The notes: generated by a model not told the origin, from the sequence alone. Shown: positions 42,856 through 51,228, counted from the first letter of the stretch. The stretch: DNA of 64,000 nucleotides from Fibrobacter sp. (GCA_024399015.1 JAKSIC010000004.1:1-64000); one strand, 5' to 3'. Numbers and translations: made by a program.

Positions 42856-44844
42856 ATGACCAAGGTTTGGAACTCCTTTTCTAAGATTATTTTAGGAAGC
42901 GTCATTTCGTTCTCCGCCGCTGCATTCGCTGAAGAATGCAACGAAGAAACCATGGACGCCTTCGCTTACGAAGATTGCATCAACGCACAAAAGGGCGCCG
43001 TCATCGACGACTCCAATTTTGGAAGCGGCGCTCCTGAAACAAAAGTCCCTGTTGCTGAAGAAGAAAAATATTCTCCCTTTGGCAGAGACGCCTACTTGAC
43101 TTCATCCTTCGGCGAAAACCGCGGCACCCGCTACCACGCCGGTTTGGATTACTCCACCCAGATGGAAGAAGGTTGGCCCATTTACGCACCGGAAAATGGC
43201 GTGGTCAAGGAAATCCGAGTCTCCCCCTTCGGCTACGGCAAGGTGATGTTCTTCCAAGGCAAGAGCGGCAAGACTTGGGTATTCGCTCATCAGAGCAGCT
43301 TCGGCGACTTGGATGAAGCCGTGATGCGCCAACAGTACGCCACCAAGAAAAACGATGTTACACTAAAGCCGGGCAAGGCTTACAAGAAGGGTGACGTTCT
43401 TACATTCTCCGGCAGCTCGGGTATTGGCAATCCCCACTTGCATCTGGAAGTTCGTCTGGACAATGACCGCGTTATTAATCCCCGTTTGATGAACACCGTG
43501 GTTTCCGACTCCATCGCACCCCAGGTTTTCGGCGCCGCCGTATGGCAGGATAACGAACTCGCATTCACTTCTGCAGAAGCAATCAACAAGGGTTGCGTCG
43601 TCACCCCCGTCAAGAACGAATTTAAGCTGAACATGGCTGTAAAGATCGTGGATTACAGCCGCGAACCCAAGGATAACCCCATGTCGGTCCGTCGCATTTC
43701 CATGTGGCGTTACGACGAAAAGATTTATGATGAAACCTTGGACACTTTGCGTTTCAGCAAGATGCTCCAGATCCGTGATCAGTTGCTGTGGGCAGAAGAA
43801 GCAGACACCGCAGGCGACTGGCACGTAATCAACACAAAGATTGCTCCGCTTTCCACCTACACTTTGGAAATCGAAGACTTCGCTGGCAATGTAACCACCA
43901 AGAAGTTCAGTTTCCATCCCAAGTGCAAGGGCAACGTAGACCTTCAAATGACCAAGGTCCAGACAGCACCTGTATTTACCTACTTGAGCCGTCCCATGCT
44001 GGACTTGTTCCGTTGCGAATCCGGAATGACCTTTACCGCCATGAAGAAGGACGAAGTTCTTTCCGAAAATCTTTGCAGCGTCTACAAGGACCACAAGCCA
44101 ATGCTCATCGCAAAGATTCTTGAAACCTATCCTGAAATGACAGACATCCACTACACCGCCGATGCATCTTCTACAGGTGACGGCAAGGCCGTAGATGAAA
44201 ATATTGCTGTATTGGGCTTCGGAAAATACCAGAGCAATGTGAACTGGAAGGTTTCCATGGGCGACATCGACATCACCCAGAAGCTCTCAGGAATCGCCGC
44301 CAGCAAGGATACCGCAATCCGCGTTCTTGCAGTAACCAAGACCCGCACCGATAGCCTCGACTATCTGGAATTCCATCCCAAGGGTTTGCAGTTGAAGAAC
44401 TGGAACGTCTGCGTGGAAAATAAGTCCAATCCGGCTCCGCTTTACTGGCTTGGCGAAACCAGCCGCAACTGGTTCATCTTTAGCAAACAAACCAAGGGCA
44501 AGAACCGCTGCGCCAGCGCAAACGAACTTCGCGACATCGCAAGCATCGACAACCAGGAACCGCCCACTCTCGGCTTCCCCTACTGGGACGCCATCATGAT
44601 CGGCGGCGTAAGACAGCCGGCCTTGAAGATTCCTCTGATGTTCAAGTACGATGGCGTAGCTGACGGCAACGCAATCACCGTGAAGTACAAGAACAAGTGG
44701 CTTGCCGCTGAATACGATTCTGAACCTCGTGAAATCGCTATCGAAGGCGAAAAGCTTCCAGATGCCGGAGAAGACATTACCGTGCAAATCGTCGACGAAG
44801 CCGGCCACAAAGTCAGCTACGACGTAACTATTCCGGAGATGTAA
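42856..44844 (+). CDS. Secreted M23 (LytM-type) peptidase
   Basis: This 662-residue protein has a signal peptide (ending AAAFAEE) and an N-terminal M23 domain (about 75-215). Zinc ligands are visible: His and Asp in RYHAGLDYST and the HxH in NPHLHLEVRL; FAHQSS matches the catalytic His region. M23 enzymes cut peptidoglycan cross-links or act as scaffold activators. The remaining 440 residues form beta-rich domains with Ig-like character (STYTLEIEDFAGNVTTKKF, ITVQIVDEAGHKVSYDV) and are unassigned. AGAGGA precedes the ATG, and TATCTTTT lies about 30 bases upstream. Confidence 0.88.
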   Translation: MTKVWNSFSKIILGSVISFSAAAFAEECNEETMDAFAYEDCINAQKGAVIDDSNFGSGAPETKVPVAEEEKYSPFGRDAYLTSSFGENRGTRYHAGLDYSTQMEEGWPIYAPENGVVKEIRVSPFGYGKVMFFQGKSGKTWVFAHQSSFGDLDEAVMRQQYATKKNDVTLKPGKAYKKGDVLTFSGSSGIGNPHLHLEVRLDNDRVINPRLMNTVVSDSIAPQVFGAAVWQDNELAFTSAEAINKGCVVTPVKNEFKLNMAVKIVDYSREPKDNPMSVRRISMWRYDEKIYDETLDTLRFSKMLQIRDQLLWAEEADTAGDWHVINTKIAPLSTYTLEIEDFAGNVTTKKFSFHPKCKGNVDLQMTKVQTAPVFTYLSRPMLDLFRCESGMTFTAMKKDEVLSENLCSVYKDHKPMLIAKILETYPEMTDIHYTADASSTGDGKAVDENIAVLGFGKYQSNVNWKVSMGDIDITQKLSGIAASKDTAIRVLAVTKTRTDSLDYLEFHPKGLQLKNWNVCVENKSNPAPLYWLGETSRNWFIFSKQTKGKNRCASANELRDIASIDNQEPPTLGFPYWDAIMIGGVRQPALKIPLMFKYDGVADGNAITVKYKNKWLAAEYDSEPREIAIEGEKLPDAGEDITVQIVDEAGHKVSYDVTIPEM

Positions 44845-44936
44845 GGAGGCGACGAACATCGCGCTGCGAAGTTGTGCCGATGTAAGGCCCCCAAAGCAGC
44901 GCCGATGTAAGCACCCTACGTTGTCTTTAAAAAACA

Positions 44937-44968
44937 AAAAATCCTGCGAGTTCATCGCAGGATTTTTT
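44937..44968. terminator. Bidirectional terminator between the M23 gene and htpG
   Basis: AAAATCCTGCGA-gttca-TCGCAGGATTTT is a near-perfect 12-bp stem with T runs on both strands. Confidence 0.9.
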
Positions 44969-45000
44969 CGTAGGAGCGACGCGATTCGCGCCACATAACC

Positions 45001-46884
45001 TTACTTAGCAGCGGCGGTGAGCAACTTGGTAATTGCTGCTACATACTCTGCAGGGTTCGGCAGCGGAGAACCTTCGGCAAGGAGAGCCTGACCGTAGAGA
45101 GCCTTCGGCCAATCACCCAGATCTTCCTTAGCTTCAGCCTTAGCCTTCAGCATTTCGCAGATGGGGTGCGTGGGGTTGATTTCCAGAATGCGCTTGGACT
45201 TCGGCACGTTAGCCTGACCCATAGCCTTCATCATACGTTCCATCTGAGCGCTCATAGCGTCTTCGCTGGTGACGAGACAGCAGGGGCTGTCCTTCAGGCG
45301 GCTGGACACGCGGACTTCCTTGATGTCTGCATCAAGAACCTTCTGCAAGTCTTCGCAAAGGCCCTTGAAGATGCCCTTGTTTTCTTCTTCAGCCTTCTTT
45401 TCGTCTTCGGTCTTTTCGAAGTCCACATCACCGCGGGAGATGTCGTGGAACTGCTTTTCACCGAATTCGGTAAGGCTGGACATCATGAATTCATCGATGC
45501 CATCACTCATGAGAAGTACTTCGTAACCCTTGGCCTTGAATGCTTCCAACATGGGGTTGGACTTCACTGCGTTCTTGTCGCCAATGAGATAGTAGATTTC
45601 CTTCTGGCCTTCCGGCATGCGGTCCACATATTCCTGGAGGCTTACGAGCTTGCCTTCTTCAGTCTTAGTGCTTTCGAAGCGGATCAGCTTCTTCAGTTCA
45701 TCAAGATGCTCCCAGTTCATGTAGAAGCCTTCCTTAAGAACCATGCCCAGTTCCTTCCACCAGGCATTGTACTTGTCCACGTCCTTGGACATGTTCTGCA
45801 ATGCTTCGAGAGTCTTCTTGATGACGTTCTTACGGATAGTAGTCACAATCTTGTTGGACTGCAAAATTTCGCGGCTCACGTTCAGCGGCAAGTCTTCGGA
45901 TTCAACCACACCGCGAACGAAGCGGAGCCAAGGCGGAAGCAAGTCCTTGCAATCGTCCATAATGAAGGTCTTCTTCACATAGAGCTTCAGACCGTGCAAT
46001 GCATCGTTCTGCCAAATGTTGTAGGGAGCCTTGGAAGGAATGTACACCAGGTTCCAGAATTCCAGGGAACCTTCAGCATGGCTGTGGCTCCAGCAGGCCG
46101 GCTCGCCACCGTCGTGGCAAATGACGTTGTAAAATTCCTTGTATTCTTCTTCCTTCACTTCCTTTTCAGACTGGCGCCAGAGAGCGGTCTTGTCGTTAAG
46201 CTTTTCTTCTTCCTTAACTTCGATTTCGCCCTTGTCGTTCTTGGTTGCTTCCGGATGGAAGTAAATGCCGTAGTTTACGAAACCGCTGTACTTCTTGACA
46301 ATGTCCTTGATCTTCCATTCGCTGGTGAAGTCTTCTGCGTCTTCGTCGTCCTTCAGGTACAAGGTAATCTTGGTACCCACTTCGTTACGGGGGCATTCGG
46401 AAATTTCAAATTCACCGGTACCTTCGGAGGTCCAGAGGTAACCCTGGGATTCGCCGGCCTTGAGGGTCAAGACTTCAACCTTCTTAGCCACCATAAAGAT
46501 GGAGTAGAATCCCACACCGAACTGACCAATGAGATCAACGCTGGACTTATCGGAGTCCTTCAGGTTCTTAATGAAGTTCTTGGTGCCAGAACGTGCGATA
46601 GTACCCAGGCAGTTGATCAAGTCTTCCTTGTTCATGCCGATACCGTTATCGGTAATGGTCAGCTTCTTCTGATCCTTGTTCACATCGATGTCGATGCGGA
46701 GCTGGGTACCCTGGGGCAGCAAATCTGCATTAGAGAGAGAAAGGAAACGACGCTTGTCCAATGCGTCAGCAGCGTTGGAAACCAATTCGCGGAGGAAGAT
46801 TTCCTTGTTGCTATAAAGTGAGTTGATCATGAGGTTCAGCATATCGCGAACTTCAGTTTGGAACTCCATTTTTTCAGTTGCCAT
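45001..46884 (-). CDS. htpG: Molecular chaperone HtpG (Hsp90)
   Basis: This 627-residue Hsp90 has the N-terminal ATPase domain (EIFLRELVSNAADALDK, ITDNGIGMNKEDL, GQFGVGFYS), the middle domain (FVRGVVESEDLPLNVSREIL with the ATP-contacting Arg) and a dimerisation domain. It is full length and lacks the eukaryotic linker. The start follows AGGAG. Its leader of about 150 bases contains a heptad array and a GTTTC...GAAAC hairpin. The only promoter-like sequence seen upstream is a perfect sigma-54 site at 47043-47059, not the usual control for htpG. Confidence 0.97.
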   Translation of the reverse strand: MATEKMEFQTEVRDMLNLMINSLYSNKEIFLRELVSNAADALDKRRFLSLSNADLLPQGTQLRIDIDVNKDQKKLTITDNGIGMNKEDLINCLGTIARSGTKNFIKNLKDSDKSSVDLIGQFGVGFYSIFMVAKKVEVLTLKAGESQGYLWTSEGTGEFEISECPRNEVGTKITLYLKDDEDAEDFTSEWKIKDIVKKYSGFVNYGIYFHPEATKNDKGEIEVKEEEKLNDKTALWRQSEKEVKEEEYKEFYNVICHDGGEPACWSHSHAEGSLEFWNLVYIPSKAPYNIWQNDALHGLKLYVKKTFIMDDCKDLLPPWLRFVRGVVESEDLPLNVSREILQSNKIVTTIRKNVIKKTLEALQNMSKDVDKYNAWWKELGMVLKEGFYMNWEHLDELKKLIRFESTKTEEGKLVSLQEYVDRMPEGQKEIYYLIGDKNAVKSNPMLEAFKAKGYEVLLMSDGIDEFMMSSLTEFGEKQFHDISRGDVDFEKTEDEKKAEEENKGIFKGLCEDLQKVLDADIKEVRVSSRLKDSPCCLVTSEDAMSAQMERMMKAMGQANVPKSKRILEINPTHPICEMLKAKAEAKEDLGDWPKALYGQALLAEGSPLPNPAEYVAAITKLLTAAAK

Positions 46885-46898
46885 TTTTATCTCCTATT

Positions 46899-46938
46899 AG
46901 GTTCGAGGTTCCAGGTACGAGGCTCGAGGATCGAGGGC
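46899..46938. repeat. Heptanucleotide repeat array (GC-rich type) in the htpG leader
   Basis: Units GGTTCGA, GGTTCCA, GGTACGA, GGCTCGA, GGATCGA, GGGCGCG run head to tail on the plus strand, within the predicted htpG mRNA leader. Confidence 0.85.
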
Positions 46939-46991
46939 GCGATACGCGGAATTCAAACCTTTTTATTTTTAAACATTCAACCGGCCGTAAA

Positions 46992-47006
46992 GTTTCAAAA
47001 TGAAAC
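46992..47006 (-). other. Inverted repeat in the htpG leader
   Basis: GTTTC-aaaat-GAAAC is flanked by CCGG on both sides (46981 and about 47010), giving a possible larger hairpin in the mRNA about 30 bases after the predicted start. It could be a structural or thermosensing leader element, or incidental. Confidence 0.3.
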
Positions 47007-47042
47007 AAACCGGTAGTTTTTCCTTGTTTTCGCAGGTATAAA

Positions 47043-47059
47043 TGCAAGAACCGTGCCAA
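47043..47059 (-). promoter_or_regulatory. Sigma-54 promoter upstream of htpG
   Basis: On the minus strand the sequence is TTGGCACGGTTCTTGCA, matching YTGGCACGNNNNTTGCW at every fixed position. Transcription would begin near 47032, about 150 bases before the htpG ATG, with no other gene between. Confidence 0.85.
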
Positions 47060-47067
47060 TTAGGGGC

Positions 47068-47096
47068 AAAAAAAAGGAGTCGCGGTGGGCGGCTCC
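47068..47096 (-). terminator. Terminator of the collagen-like FISUMP gene
   Basis: Reading leftward, GGAGCCGC-ccacc-GCGACTCC (one mismatch) is followed by seven or more T. It separates this gene from the sigma-54 promoter of htpG. Confidence 0.8.
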
Positions 47097-47123
47097 TTCG
47101 AAACGTTTTATGTGAAGTTCGGG

Positions 47124-48308
47124 TTAGTCGGAATTCTTGAGGCAGCGGACATAGCGAGTGTCCCTTTTTGACTGTGCAGACATTTCAATATCATTAAGTT
47201 CAAAGCCGACTTTAAATCGCCATGCTCCTGTTGCGGAATTTTCCGTAGAAGACCATATATAAGCACCTTGATTGTCATATCCATAATTTTTTGTTACGGT
47301 CAATATGCCAGCAGGAATAATAGAAAGACCAAAAAGATCAGTTCCTTCATCTACTCCGGCGTAAGGTTTCCAATTCGCAGTAGGATTCTTTGATTTCAAG
47401 GACGTTCCAGCCCCTTCTCCATCATAATCCACCAAATTCACAGCTTTAACATAATTTCTTAATTCACCCCACTCTGTAGAATCAGGAATATGCCAACCCT
47501 CAGGGCAAATCCCCTGAGCAGGAAAACGAACTACAGAATCCAAACCATTGGCCTTGGAAGCCCTCGTTGTATTATACACAAGATCCAGATTCATTGCAGA
47601 GGCCCAAGTATACCCTCGTCCACGAGAATAGCAAGAATCAAGACTGTTGTTAAAACAGTAACTCTCAACGCCACCATCGCTATAATTCAAATTCTGAGCC
47701 ATCCAAGTCTGCTTGCCGATTTCAATGGTACGGTACACCTTGTTATCTCGCTTGTCCACAAGAATGCCATACTTGCCTTCGGCTAGCATCTCCTGATTCA
47801 GAAATTCTGTAGTCACAGTGTCATATTCGGCAACAAGATCCTTACCAGGCTCGCCCTGATCACCTTTGTCACCTTTTTCTCCATTCAGCACAACGCCAAC
47901 GGAATCGCCACCGCAGACAATCTTGTATCCATTGTCAATTTCTTCAACACTGCAGCCAGCACCAGCAGAACCACTGGAACCATTTTCACCATTAGAGCCA
48001 TCGGTTCCATTCTCGCCGTCCTTGCCATCGGCTCCATCTTTACCGTCGGCACCATCTTTACCGTCGGCACCATCTTTACCGTTCAGAGTCTGCCAATCGC
48101 TGCCATTACAATAGTACACAGCCGCAGAATCCGTAACGAAAATCATTTCGCCAACAAGGTCTTCAGTGCATTTATCCAGTTTTTTACCAGCCTCCAACAC
48201 AGAGATTCCAGTCTGGTAATTGTTGGTAACCTCATCTCCGCAAGCAGACAAACCAAAAGCGCCCAGAGCCAGTGCACTTACGCCAAAACCAAGGGTTAAC
48301 TTATTCAT
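47124..48308 (-). CDS. Lipoprotein with collagen-like repeats and a FISUMP domain
   Basis: This protein of about 394 residues starts at ATG 48308, with GGAAG upstream. It has a lipobox (LSACG), a short Cys-containing domain (KCTEDLVGEMIFVTDSAAVYYC), collagen-like Gly-X-Y tracts (GKDGADGKDGADGKDG..., then GEKGDKGDQGEPGKD), and a C-terminal FISUMP domain (about 205-394: TIEIGKQTWMAQNLNY, RGRGYTWASAMNL, GICPEGWHIPDSTEW, YIWSSTE, TRYVRCLKNSD). The collagen tract probably forms a stiff trimeric stalk presenting FISUMP at the surface. An in-frame start 12 bases upstream has no better support. Confidence 0.85.
   Translation of the reverse strand: MNKLTLGFGVSALALGAFGLSACGDEVTNNYQTGISVLEAGKKLDKCTEDLVGEMIFVTDSAAVYYCNGSDWQTLNGKDGADGKDGADGKDGADGKDGENGTDGSNGENGSSGSAGAGCSVEEIDNGYKIVCGGDSVGVVLNGEKGDKGDQGEPGKDLVAEYDTVTTEFLNQEMLAEGKYGILVDKRDNKVYRTIEIGKQTWMAQNLNYSDGGVESYCFNNSLDSCYSRGRGYTWASAMNLDLVYNTTRASKANGLDSVVRFPAQGICPEGWHIPDSTEWGELRNYVKAVNLVDYDGEGAGTSLKSKNPTANWKPYAGVDEGTDLFGLSIIPAGILTVTKNYGYDNQGAYIWSSTENSATGAWRFKVGFELNDIEMSAQSKRDTRYVRCLKNSD
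48013..48083. repeat. 18-bp tandem repeat encoding the collagen-like tract
   Basis: At least three near-identical 18-base units (core CCATCTTTACCGTCGGCA on the plus strand) encode Gly-Lys-Asp-Gly-Ala-Asp. The in-frame unit could expand or contract by slippage. Confidence 0.8.
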
Positions 48309-48430
48309 AAATACTTCCATTTTATCTACACGTCTTTTATGTAAAAATTTTCAAGCGTTCCGTCAATAAAAAAACAATTTATACGTAATCCTCCATTCAC
48401 GAACTGTGACTCACCTCACCAAGTCACAAC

Positions 48431-48460
48431 AAAAAAAAGACCGCCATTTTGTGGCGGCCT
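48431..48460 (-). terminator. Terminator of uppP
   Basis: Reading leftward, GGCCGCCA-caaaa-TGGCGGTC is followed by eight T. Confidence 0.85.
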
Positions 48461-48470
48461 TATTCGCTAA

Positions 48471-48511
48471 AACCTCGGCCCTCGAGCCTGGAGCCTCGCG
48501 CCTCGAGCCTA
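48471..48511. repeat. Heptanucleotide repeat array (GC-rich type)
   Basis: Units GCCTGGA, GCCTCGC, GCCTCGA, GCCTACT, preceded by related CCTCG blocks, run up to the uppP stop codon. Confidence 0.75.
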
Positions 48512-49360
48512 CTTAATGAAAATCAGGCCCAAGATACCAGCAACCCACAGGTAGTAGCTGAAGTAGTGGAACTTGCCCTTCTGCACGAAGGCCATGAGCC
48601 ACTTCAGTGCGATAATGCCGAAGATGAAGGCGACAACCATGCCCACCAGAAGTTCAGGAGTAAAGCCCGAAGCGTCTGCGCAAGCCAAGGCCTTTTCGGG
48701 CTTTTCGATGGCATAGCGGGCAACGGTTTCGGGATCCTGGCACTTGATCCACTTGATGCAATCCAAGAGGGCGGCGCCGCCCACAGCAGGAATACTCATG
48801 AGGAAGCTGAATTCGCCAGCGTACTTGCGGTTCACTCCAAGGAAAATCATGCCGCTGATGGTAGAACCGCTACGGCTAATACCCGGGATGCAGGCAATAC
48901 CCTGCACAACGCCGGTAACCAAAGCACGCCACCAGTTCATCTTGACGCCTTCGCATTCGGGATGCTTACTGCCAGTCTTGCCCCACTGGGAAACGAACAG
49001 CAAGGTGGCGGTGAAGAGCATAGCGCAGCAAACGGCCTTGGGATTTTCGAAGAGGCTTTCCAGCGGCTTCTTAAAACCAATGCCGATGATGGCGGTGGGA
49101 ATGGATGCCAAAACGATGTAGCCCACTTCCTTCAGTTGGGCGGGATCTCGATGGATACAACCCACGATCATGTCCACAATCTTCTTGCGGAACACGACAA
49201 AGATGGAAAGGAGGGTTCCAGCATGGAGCATGATATCGAAAAACATGCCCGCTTCCTTCATGTTCAAAAGCTTTTCGCCAAGAACAAGATGGCCGGAACT
49301 AGAAATGGGGAGAAATTCTGCCAAGCCCTGTAACAGGCCCAAAATAATGGATTCAATCAT
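48509..49360 (-). CDS. uppP: Undecaprenyl-diphosphatase UppP/BacA
   Basis: This 283-residue polytopic membrane enzyme has the signatures LGLLQGLAEFLPISSSGHL (Glu-rich motif and Ser loop) and GIACIPGISRSGSTISGMIFLG (PGxSRSGxT). It dephosphorylates undecaprenyl diphosphate to recycle the lipid carrier for cell-wall and O-antigen synthesis. There is no ribosome-binding site. TATCTTTC lies exactly five bases before the ATG, implying a leaderless mRNA. Divergent from the deacetylase gene at 49441, which has the same start pattern. Confidence 0.95.
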   Translation of the reverse strand: MIESIILGLLQGLAEFLPISSSGHLVLGEKLLNMKEAGMFFDIMLHAGTLLSIFVVFRKKIVDMIVGCIHRDPAQLKEVGYIVLASIPTAIIGIGFKKPLESLFENPKAVCCAMLFTATLLFVSQWGKTGSKHPECEGVKMNWWRALVTGVVQGIACIPGISRSGSTISGMIFLGVNRKYAGEFSFLMSIPAVGGAALLDCIKWIKCQDPETVARYAIEKPEKALACADASGFTPELLVGMVVAFIFGIIALKWLMAFVQKGKFHYFSYYLWVAGILGLIFIK

Positions 49361-49365
49361 GGTGT

Positions 49366-49373
49366 GAAAGATA
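49366..49373 (-). promoter_or_regulatory. Putative -7 element of uppP (leaderless)
   Basis: TATCTTTC on the minus strand, five bases before the start codon. It fits the window-wide TATNTTNN-N5-ATG pattern. Confidence 0.5.
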
Positions 49374-49427
49374 GCAAAATTGGAATTATAAACAAAATAA
49401 AGTCCACCGCTTACAGGAAAATTTATT

Positions 49428-49435
49428 TATCTTCC
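49428..49435 (+). promoter_or_regulatory. Putative -7 element of the deacetylase gene (leaderless)
   Basis: TATCTTCC, five bases before ATG 49441, with no Shine-Dalgarno. Confidence 0.45.
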
Positions 49436-49440
49436 AAACC

Positions 49441-50175
49441 ATGAACCGCAACTATCTACTGTGCTTTCACGATTTTAGCGTATGGAACTACGAGACCATT
49501 ACGCCCATTCTGCGTGAGCTCAGGGATTTAGCAGGCAGCCCCTTCAGCGTCCTTGTCATTCCAGGTACCGAGGGAGCCAGCGAAGAAGCCATCGAAGGAT
49601 TCCGCAAGACCCTCGCAGAACTCAAGGACGAAGGCTTTGAGCTCGCCCTTCACGGCTACATGCACAAGGCAGAATTCAGTCAGGGTCGCAGCTACGCAGG
49701 CCTCGCCGCTATGGTTCTTACAAATCGTGAAGCAGAGTTCGCCGGACTCACCGAATACGAATCCAGCAGAGTTTTACAGCAGGCCATTAGCGCCTGGGAC
49801 AAGCTTATGAATTGCGCCAGCGAGGAAAATGACGGAAGCGCCATTCGCCCCTCCGCATTCATTCCGCCAACCTGGTACAGCAACAAGTTCCTCCCCCGCC
49901 AGGTCAAGGGCGCCAAAATGACTTACGAAAGCCGCTTCGCACTGACAAATACCCGCGGAAAGAAAATCATCTCTCCTGTCGCAAGCTTTGCAGGCATTCC
50001 CAAGAATACCGAAAAGATGATGATGGCCTTGGCAAGAGCATTCTTGAAGTTGCCCGTCGGAACACCCAGAGTCGCCCTGCATCCTTGCGACTTTCCCCAC
50101 CTGCGCGACAACATCCGAGACCTGATTCGCATTGGGCTCAGCACGCGTAAAATCATCCGCTATAGCGACCTTTAG
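49441..50175 (+). CDS. DUF2334-family polysaccharide deacetylase
   Basis: This 244-residue protein has no signal peptide. The NodB-like fold is shown by the first strand motif CFHDFS (His-Asp), ELALHGYMHK (HxxxH metal site) and VALHPCDFPH near the end. Such enzymes remove N-acetyl or other acyl groups from sugars. DUF2334 proteins are often linked to envelope polysaccharide genes, and its neighbour is uppP. Cytoplasmic location suggests action on a precursor such as a lipid-linked or soluble sugar. Start as for uppP: TATCTTCC plus five bases, no ribosome-binding site. Confidence 0.78.
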   Translation: MNRNYLLCFHDFSVWNYETITPILRELRDLAGSPFSVLVIPGTEGASEEAIEGFRKTLAELKDEGFELALHGYMHKAEFSQGRSYAGLAAMVLTNREAEFAGLTEYESSRVLQQAISAWDKLMNCASEENDGSAIRPSAFIPPTWYSNKFLPRQVKGAKMTYESRFALTNTRGKKIISPVASFAGIPKNTEKMMMALARAFLKLPVGTPRVALHPCDFPHLRDNIRDLIRIGLSTRKIIRYSDL

Positions 50176-50251
50176 GCATTCCTCAGCCCAGTAAGCTTCT
50201 TCTTTTGAAAACAAAAAAGCCCGCCTTTACAGCGAGCTTTATTTTTAACCA

Positions 50252-50287
50252 CAAAAAAATCCGGCAACCATCGGTTACCGGATTTTT
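50252..50287. terminator. Bidirectional terminator between the deacetylase and lipoprotein genes
   Basis: AATCCGGCAACC-atc-GGTTACCGGATT (one mismatch) has A and T runs outside, serving convergent genes. A weaker GC hairpin lies just before it at about 50216-50240. Confidence 0.85.
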
Positions 50288-50310
50288 AAAGATTCTAGCT
50301 CAGTGAACTA

Positions 50311-51171
50311 TTACTTTGCCTCGAAGTAGTAGGTCTGGAGAGTCTTGCCATCCTGGGACAGCTGAAGAATCTGCTTGCCAGACATGAGGTTACCCTTGAT
50401 TTCGAACAGGTTTTCAGCCTTGTATTCGACTTCAAGAGAAGCGCTCTTGGACTTGTCTACAAAGAGACCGGTCTTTTCGTCTGCGCCGAAGCCCTTACAG
50501 TCAGCGTGATCAGCAACCTTGCCTTCAACTGCAGCAAAGACGGTAGCAACCAGCGGAGAAGTAACAGAGCTTGCGTTCACATAGAACACGTCGATTGCAG
50601 AGCTCATTGCCAACGGAGCCGGGAGGTTAGAAACCTTGGGAGCCTTGTCAGCCTTCTTCTTCTTCTTGTCAGCCTTCTTGCCCGGAACCTTAGCGGCGTC
50701 GGTATTGATCGGCATGGTCAAACGGTAACCAGCAACGGATTCGTTGCAGCTAGTGGAGTAGACAACCCACTGGTTTTCAATCTTTTCGGGACCTTCGGTG
50801 GTGCCGCTCTTGTAGAGACCCGGCTTCACCTGATCGCTATATTCGTACAAAGTCACGTTCAAGTTCGGATTTTCGTCGGTAGTAGCAATACGGGACTGAC
50901 CGAGAACATACTTGGAACGACGGGCCTTGATCAAATACTGACCAACGGGAACCTTTTCGAACTTGAACTTACCCTGCTGGAGTTCACCCTTGTACGGATA
51001 CTTGGGGTTCTGGGTACCGTAGATGGTAGAGTCCATCCAAACGGTGGGCATTTCGATAGCCTTGCCAGTAAACGGATCAAGAACAACACCTTCGATGGTG
51101 CCGGTCTTTTCGCAGCCAGTCATAGCCATTGCAATGAGAGCTGCTGCGCACAAAGTAAGTTGCTTTTTCAT
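50311..51171 (-). CDS. Lipoprotein with carboxypeptidase-regulatory-like domain
   Basis: This protein of about 286 residues starts at ATG 51171, six bases after AAAGGA; the ATG at 51177 overlaps that site. The lipobox is MTGC. Residues 25-110 form a CarboxypepD_reg-like beta sandwich (GTIEGVVLDPFTGKAIEMPTVWMDS...GKFKFEKVPVGQYLIKARRSKY). A very basic stretch (KKADKKKKKADKAPK, about 165-180) interrupts the protein before a second unassigned domain. Single gene between two terminators. It is probably a periplasmic or surface protein; no function is suggested. Confidence 0.72.
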   Translation of the reverse strand: MKKQLTLCAAALIAMAMTGCEKTGTIEGVVLDPFTGKAIEMPTVWMDSTIYGTQNPKYPYKGELQQGKFKFEKVPVGQYLIKARRSKYVLGQSRIATTDENPNLNVTLYEYSDQVKPGLYKSGTTEGPEKIENQWVVYSTSCNESVAGYRLTMPINTDAAKVPGKKADKKKKKADKAPKVSNLPAPLAMSSAIDVFYVNASSVTSPLVATVFAAVEGKVADHADCKGFGADEKTGLFVDKSKSASLEVEYKAENLFEIKGNLMSGKQILQLSQDGKTLQTYYFEAK

Positions 51172-51190
51172 ATACATCCTTTAGAAAAGA

Positions 51191-51216
51191 TAAAAGCCTC
51201 CCTTGATTGGGAGGCC
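51191..51216 (-). terminator. Terminator of rpmE2
   Basis: Reading leftward, GCCTCCC-aatcaa-GGGAGGC is followed by TTTTA. Confidence 0.82.
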
Positions 51217-51228
51217 TTTACGAATAAA

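Noticed and set aside
45166-46821. Open frame of 551 codons opposite htpG
   Set aside because: Antisense shadow of a biased, highly expressed gene; htpG itself is unambiguous on the other strand.
46874-47059. Small open frame of 61 codons upstream of htpG
   Set aside because: It spans the sigma-54 site and heptad array, has no ribosome-binding site, and codes for low-complexity Arg/Pro/Ser sequence.
48013-48083. Possible CRISPR-like repeat array
   Set aside because: The 18-base units are contiguous, in frame and code for Gly-X-Y collagen repeats; there are no spacers.
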